64,000 bases of DNA from Klebsiella pneumoniae. Lineage in GTDB: Bacteria > Myxococcota_A > UBA796 > SXON01. The notes beneath the pieces were generated by a model, which saw only the letters and a list, made by a program, of their open reading frames with translations, was not told the DNA's origin and ran no database searches. Shown here piece by piece: positions 59,589 to 64,000 of the stretch; the first letter of the stretch is position 1; every line of letters starts with the position of its first letter. The position numbers and the translations under genes were made by a program. The stretch is from NCBI GenBank assembly GCA_945861635.1, contig CAMAWH010000006.1, positions 62,001 to 126,000 on the forward strand, written 5' to 3'.

Positions 59589-62033
59589 CTACGCGTGCAC
59601 TTCGGTGACGCCCGTCTTTGCGTGCGAACGCGCCTCCAACTCCGCGGCGAGCTCCGCCTTCCGCGCTTCCAAAGCGTCCGCGCCGAGCGCCAGCTTCAGC
59701 ACGTCTTCCATGCGGGAGCAGAAGTGGAACGTCATCGCGTCGCGGATTTCCTTCGGAACCTCAACAAGGTCCTTCCGGCACTTCTCGGGAAGCAGGATGG
59801 TCTTGATGCCGGCTCGATGCGCCGCAAGCACTTTCTCCTTGATGCCACCAACCGGCAAAACCGCGCCACGAAGCGTGGCTTCACCCGTCATCGCAATCGT
59901 TGGGTCCACCTTGAGGCCGGTGAGCAGCGACACCATGGCGGTGAGCATCGTGACGCCGGCCGACGGTCCATCCTTCGGAATCGCGCCCGACGGCACATGC
60001 ACATGGATGTCCGTGTTCTCGAATGCATCCGGGTCAACCCCAAGTTCCGCCGCCGACGCCCGGATGTAGCTGCGCGCGACACCCACCGACTCCTTCATGA
60101 CTTCGCCCAGCGAGCCCGAAAGCTGCACCGCCCCCTTCCCCTTCATCTTCGTGGCCTCGATGAACAGGATGTCCCCTCCGGCTGCTGTCCATGCCAGGCC
60201 CGTCGCGACGCCGGGAACGGACGTGCGTTCAGCGACTTCCGCAAAGAAGTGGATCGGACCGCGGATCTCCTCGATTTTTTCGGGCGTGATGATCGCCTTC
60301 TCGGATTGCTTCCCGGACGCCACTTCCTTGGCTACCCATCGCGCAATGGCCGCCGTTTCGCGTTTGAGTGAGCGAACGCCCGCCTCACGCGTGTAGCTCT
60401 GGATCATGAACTTCAGGCCTTCGTCCGTGTATTCCAGAGCATCCGTCGTAAGGCCGTGGTCGGAGATCGCCTCCGGAATCAGGTACTGGCGCGCGATCTT
60501 GACCTTCTCCTCCTGGGTGTAGCCGGGGATCTCGATGATCTCCATGCGGTCACGCAACGGGCCCGGAATCGGGTCGGCCAGATTGGCGGTTGCGATGAAC
60601 AGCGTTTTGGACAGGTCGAACGCCACGTCCAAATAGTGATCCATGAACGTGTCGTTCTGCTCGGGGTCGAGCACTTCAAGCAGCGCCGACGAGGGGTCGC
60701 CCCGGTAGTCCATTCCGAGCTTGTCGATTTCATCAAGGACAAACACCGGATTGTTTGTCCCGGCCTTCTTGACGCCCTTGACGATCTTTCCCGGAAGCGA
60801 GCCAATGTAGGTGCGTCGATGACCGCGGATCTCCGCCTCGTCACGCACGCCGCCGAGTGAAATACGCACCATCTTCCTGCCGAGCGCGCGCGCAACCGAC
60901 TTGGCGAGAGACGTCTTGCCGACGCCGGGGGGCCCGACGAGGCAAAGGATCGGACCCTTCATGTCCTTCTTCAACTTCCGCACGGCAAGGTATTCGAGGA
61001 TGCGCTGCTTGACCTTTTCCAAGCCATAGTGGTCTTCGTCGAGGATCCGTGCGGCTTCGTTGACGTCCATCACGTCTTCCGTGCTGATCGACCACGGAAT
61101 CTCCACCAGCCAGTCGATGTAGGTGCGCGACACGGTGTATTCCGCAGCGCCAGGACTCATGCGACTCATGCGCTTCAGCTCCTTGAACGCGACCTTTTCG
61201 ACATCCTTCGGCATCCGCGCCTTCTTGATGCCCTTCTTCAACTCCTCGAACTCTTCTTGGCGGTCGTCGACTTCGCCGAGTTCCTTCTGAATCGCCTTGA
61301 GCTGCTCACGCAGGAAGTATTCCCGCTGCGCCTTGTCCATTTCTCCCTTCACTTCTGTCTGGATCTTGTTCGACAGTTCGAGGACCTGAATCTCCTTGTT
61401 CAACAGCGCAATGACCTTGGTCATGCGCTCCTTGGTGTCGAAGGTCTCCAGCAAATCCTGCTTCTCCTCCACCCCAATCGACAGGTTGCTGGCGACGATA
61501 TCCGCCAGGATGCCCGGATTGTCGATGCTTCGGACGAGGAAGCTGGCCTCGGACGGAATGTGCGGCGACAAATCGATGATCTTCTGGGCCAGCTCACGCA
61601 TGGTGGCCATCAACGATTCCAGCTCCGGCGTCGATTCGGCCGGCTCCGGGAATACGCGGACCTTCGCCCGCAAGCACGGGGCGGTGGAGTCCCAACGCTC
61701 GATCTTGATTCGAGAAATGCCCTGAATGATCACGTTGAGCTTGTTGCCCGGCATCTTGACGGACTTCAGGATCTTCACGACCGTTCCGGTCATGAACAGG
61801 TCTCCCACCTCGGGATCCTCGTTCTTGGCGTCCTGCTGCGCCACGATGCCAAGCAATTTGTCACCCTGAAGCGCGCGTTCGACCGCTTCCAGTGACTTTT
61901 CACGCCCGACGTTGATCGGGAACGCAAGCACCGGGAAAATGACCGTGTTTCGGATGGCAAGGATCGGAATATCGAGCTCAGCCGGCAAATTGACGGGGGC
62001 ACCTTGTTCGTAGCTCGGCGGATCGAAGGCCAT
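59589..62033 (-). CDS. lon: ATP-dependent protease Lon
   Basis: Lon is a hexameric AAA+ protease that degrades damaged and regulatory proteins. The ATG at 62033 gives 814 residues. The N-terminal substrate domain starts LPAELDIPILAIRNTVIFP; helical KALR-rich linker (QREYFLREQLKAIQKELGE); Walker A GPPGVGKTS; Walker B FVLDEIDKLG; SIGN-type serine protease domain with catalytic PKDGPSAG and the lysine in GGIKEKVLAA. Fully intact and of normal length. It follows the membrane-protein gene by 72 bases. Confidence 0.95.
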   Translation of the reverse strand: MAFDPPSYEQGAPVNLPAELDIPILAIRNTVIFPVLAFPINVGREKSLEAVERALQGDKLLGIVAQQDAKNEDPEVGDLFMTGTVVKILKSVKMPGNKLNVIIQGISRIKIERWDSTAPCLRAKVRVFPEPAESTPELESLMATMRELAQKIIDLSPHIPSEASFLVRSIDNPGILADIVASNLSIGVEEKQDLLETFDTKERMTKVIALLNKEIQVLELSNKIQTEVKGEMDKAQREYFLREQLKAIQKELGEVDDRQEEFEELKKGIKKARMPKDVEKVAFKELKRMSRMSPGAAEYTVSRTYIDWLVEIPWSISTEDVMDVNEAARILDEDHYGLEKVKQRILEYLAVRKLKKDMKGPILCLVGPPGVGKTSLAKSVARALGRKMVRISLGGVRDEAEIRGHRRTYIGSLPGKIVKGVKKAGTNNPVFVLDEIDKLGMDYRGDPSSALLEVLDPEQNDTFMDHYLDVAFDLSKTLFIATANLADPIPGPLRDRMEIIEIPGYTQEEKVKIARQYLIPEAISDHGLTTDALEYTDEGLKFMIQSYTREAGVRSLKRETAAIARWVAKEVASGKQSEKAIITPEKIEEIRGPIHFFAEVAERTSVPGVATGLAWTAAGGDILFIEATKMKGKGAVQLSGSLGEVMKESVGVARSYIRASAAELGVDPDAFENTDIHVHVPSGAIPKDGPSAGVTMLTAMVSLLTGLKVDPTIAMTGEATLRGAVLPVGGIKEKVLAAHRAGIKTILLPEKCRKDLVEVPKEIRDAMTFHFCSRMEDVLKLALGADALEARKAELAAELEARSHAKTGVTEVHA

Positions 62034-62105
62034 GTGGAGTCTCCTCGGCGTGAGGCGCCGTCGCTGGCAAGCTATCCCCCGATCGGGTCCGGGCAAGACA
62101 CGGAA

Positions 62106-63917
62106 TCAACGCTGTTTTGCGGGGGGCGTTGTCGGGCGGCCGGTCCGACCGTTCTCACTGAGCGCGCGGGACCACGCTTCTACATGGCCAAGGGTCCACG
62201 TTCGCGCTGCCAAGCGTTGCTGCGTGGCGACGAACGGCTCCGCGGCGTTGTAGCGCCCTTGCAGATCCCAAAGCACCACCGAACCGTCAACACCGGCAGG
62301 TGGGTGCCCCACGACCTCGGTGATGTCCGCGACCGCCTGAAGACTGAACGGAGCCTGCTCCGGAATCGCCCGACTCGGATCGTCGAGGTCACGACGGTAT
62401 ACGACCCAGCGGACACCGCGTTTCTCAAACACCTTCCGGTCATAGTCGACGTAGTTGCGCGGTTTTTTATGATCGATGACGGCCGCGCGCAAGGCCCGGA
62501 AAAATCGGTTGTTGTTTACTTTTGCGTACCCCTCCGGCCAGAACGCCTCCGCGGACTCTCCCATCCCACCGAGTAAGGGAAGTTGGAACTGCGTTTGCCA
62601 GGTCAACGTGTCGTTCTGGATGCCGAACGGCAGCGTCACCACCGTGCCCCCTTCAAAGCGAAGTGCGGCGAGCATCGGCGGGCATCGGATGTCGTGAACT
62701 GGAAACGGCCAGATGGAGTAGTGGGATTGTCCAGCGAGGCCCAGCGCTGCCAGCAACGCACCGCCGACGATGCCCTTTCGACCTGCCGGAAGCGCGGCGG
62801 CGATCAGCAGGCACGCGGGCACAAACGCCACCGCCACGAACCGATACGGAAACCACAACCGATCGAAGAAGGGGAGGTAGCGATAGAGGATCATGTACGG
62901 AACGCTGATGCCAACCACCTGATCGCCCCAACGGATGGTTGTGCCGAACGCAAAAATCAGCACGCACGCCATCGCAACGATCCACCGCCGGTGCCGACGC
63001 GTGACAGAAGCCACCACCACAGCCGCTGCCAGTGGCAGCGCCCACGCCGGGCTGGTCAGTAGAGGCGCTCCGAAAACCTCCATCAGCAGGAGGCCGTGCA
63101 GCTCGGAAGCGACATTGTTCCCGAGTTGCAACGGCGCGGAAAATATCGATTGGTCGGGCGAAACGACACCGGGGACGGCACCCGTTGCGCGCGCGTCCGC
63201 CATCGGAATCGCCGCGGGCAACACGAGAATCACGGTGAGGAGGGCCGCGAACCCCCAGCGCCGCAGCGTTCCGGCGCGATCACGGCTTTCTCGCCACTCA
63301 ATAACGGCGAGCGGAACGAGCAGAAAAACAAGGAAATAGCCGACGAACCAGTACGTCCACCCCGCGAGCGCGACGCTCACCCCAAGCAGGATGGCGTTGT
63401 GCCAACCGGGCTCCCGAGCGCAACGGAGGAACGCGAGAATCGCCGCCGGAACGAACCATAGGCAGGCCTGCGTCGGGCGACCGGCGGCAACCTCGAAGCA
63501 AGCATACGGGTTGACCAACCATAAAAGCGTCGCGACGGAGGCCCGATCCTCGTCTCCGAGTACGTACCGGGCCAGCGGGCGGAAGGTCGCGGCGTTACCG
63601 ACGAGGAGGAACGCCACGAATACGGGCTGGTATCGAAGCGGGCCAAGCACCCACTGGAACGGGACGCTCCAAACCGCGTCCACGAAATTATTGCCGGTAT
63701 GGGCAAGGATGTCCTTCCCGAGCGGCCAGAAGAAAAGTCGTGTAAACGACGGATCGCCAAGGTGTTCGACGCACGTGCGAATCCACCAATAGAACCAGAC
63801 GGTCCCAAACGAATCGACGCCATCTCCCGTGACGTGGCCGGGTCGGACCAGCGCCGGCGCAACGGAAACCAGCGCAAACGCGATCCACACAGCAAACTCG
63901 ACGCGCGTTCGTTTCAC
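62106..63917 (-). CDS. Polytopic membrane protein, glycosyltransferase-C-like, unknown function
   Basis: A 603-residue inner-membrane protein with about ten to twelve helices and a soluble C-terminal 150 residues (WVVYRRDLDDPSRA, VVLWDLQGRYNAAEP). The first periplasmic loop includes HVTGDGVDSFGTVWFYWWI. It resembles the protein at 24738-26300 in helix order, the AAIP segment after a long helix and an NRW/YRF-like motif. GT-C glycosyltransferases use an acidic pair in the first loop; a DGxD is seen but is not proof. It precedes lon by 72 bases. Confidence 0.65.
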   Translation of the reverse strand: MKRTRVEFAVWIAFALVSVAPALVRPGHVTGDGVDSFGTVWFYWWIRTCVEHLGDPSFTRLFFWPLGKDILAHTGNNFVDAVWSVPFQWVLGPLRYQPVFVAFLLVGNAATFRPLARYVLGDEDRASVATLLWLVNPYACFEVAAGRPTQACLWFVPAAILAFLRCAREPGWHNAILLGVSVALAGWTYWFVGYFLVFLLVPLAVIEWRESRDRAGTLRRWGFAALLTVILVLPAAIPMADARATGAVPGVVSPDQSIFSAPLQLGNNVASELHGLLLMEVFGAPLLTSPAWALPLAAAVVVASVTRRHRRWIVAMACVLIFAFGTTIRWGDQVVGISVPYMILYRYLPFFDRLWFPYRFVAVAFVPACLLIAAALPAGRKGIVGGALLAALGLAGQSHYSIWPFPVHDIRCPPMLAALRFEGGTVVTLPFGIQNDTLTWQTQFQLPLLGGMGESAEAFWPEGYAKVNNNRFFRALRAAVIDHKKPRNYVDYDRKVFEKRGVRWVVYRRDLDDPSRAIPEQAPFSLQAVADITEVVGHPPAGVDGSVVLWDLQGRYNAAEPFVATQQRLAARTWTLGHVEAWSRALSENGRTGRPTTPPAKQR

Positions 63918-63974
63918 CCGCCCCCTCTATTCGGTGCCGGCCGTTCGGTTACCTTGCCCGCGATTGGAGCTCCG

Positions 63975-64000
63975 ATGCTGCTCACCCTGCTCGCGTGTAC
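63975..64000 (+). CDS. N-terminus of a lipoprotein, cut by window edge
   Basis: GGAG five bases before ATG at 63975, then MLLTLLACT, a lipobox with Cys at residue 8. Only nine codons are visible, so nothing else can be said. Confidence 0.5.

Noticed and set aside
1-64000. CRISPR array, rRNA operon, prophage or plasmid origin
   Set aside because: No regularly spaced repeats, no rRNA sequence, no phage structural genes and no rep/parB were found.

Overview
This is a gene-dense, GC-rich chromosomal window with almost no gap above 200 bp. It looks like a Myxococcota / former Deltaproteobacteria genome. The indications are a complete alternative complex III (act) operon, a PilZ-DUF4388-J-domain protein, a MopE-like/FG-GAP lipoprotein, a secreted cysteine-rich protein with an eight-cysteine-cluster pattern, many lipoproteins with acidic low-complexity regions, and a three-gene sigma/anti-sigma/caspase module. 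The taxonomy is inference from gene content; there is no rRNA. I see no CRISPR array, prophage or intact insertion sequence.

Layout. 1-5 kb (minus strand): a 601-residue protein of unknown function, a MaoC-type dehydratase, a phosphoesterase lipoprotein, RecX, and possibly the first codons of alaS at the edge. 5-9.4 kb: tRNA-Thr(CGT), a small lipoprotein whose start codon is a puzzle, an FAD oxidoreductase, a Nudix hydrolase, and a tightly overlapping thioredoxin/Cys-rich protein/RsmD operon. 9.4-18.2 kb: a c-type cytochrome lipoprotein followed by actABCDEF (quinol:cytochrome c/oxidase oxidoreductase) and a DUF4863 protein. 18.3-21.6 kb: aldehyde dehydrogenase and the PilZ/DUF4388/J-domain protein. 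21.6-24.8 kb: a complete EF-P beta-lysylation set (epmB, divergent efp, epmA) and fabG. 24.7-30.6 kb: a polytopic membrane protein, a DHH phosphoesterase, a DEAD-box helicase and a secreted beta-rich protein.

30.6-37.1 kb is an accessory-looking block bounded by two copies of a short repeat. One of these forms a small inverted-repeat element. The block holds a ferredoxin, a LOG-family protein, a lipoprotein, an ECF sigma factor, a membrane anti-sigma factor, an exported caspase-like protease with a predicted C-terminal membrane/barrel part, and an Asp-box lipoprotein with a run of 15 Ala-Asp pairs. 37.1-46.9 kb is one minus-strand operon, probably for copper. In transcription order it encodes a multicopper oxidase, histidine kinase, response regulator, a fused RND adaptor, an RND pump and a His-rich lipoprotein. 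A metal/oxidative-stress theme continues with an ATP-grasp protein, an NHL-propeller lipoprotein, a ZIP-like transporter and a Cu/Zn superoxide dismutase up to 50.6 kb.

50.6-54.1 kb encodes biotin carboxylase, a biotin carrier protein and the catalytic subunit of methylmalonyl-CoA mutase (propionyl-CoA to succinyl-CoA), without the carboxyltransferase or the B12 subunit. 54.2-64 kb has two overlapping tiny ORFs, a propeller lipoprotein, an orphan ParA-type ATPase, a large MopE/FG-GAP lipoprotein, two small membrane proteins, Lon protease, a second polytopic membrane protein that looks like a paralogue of the one at 25 kb, and the first codons of another lipoprotein.

Genes are packed with 1-, 4- and 8-base stop/start overlaps, and starts usually follow a GGAG core. 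Several lipoproteins appear to have extremely short, uncharged signal peptides. Two genes (5.1 kb and 23.2 kb) show protein-level conservation upstream of their first usable start codon.
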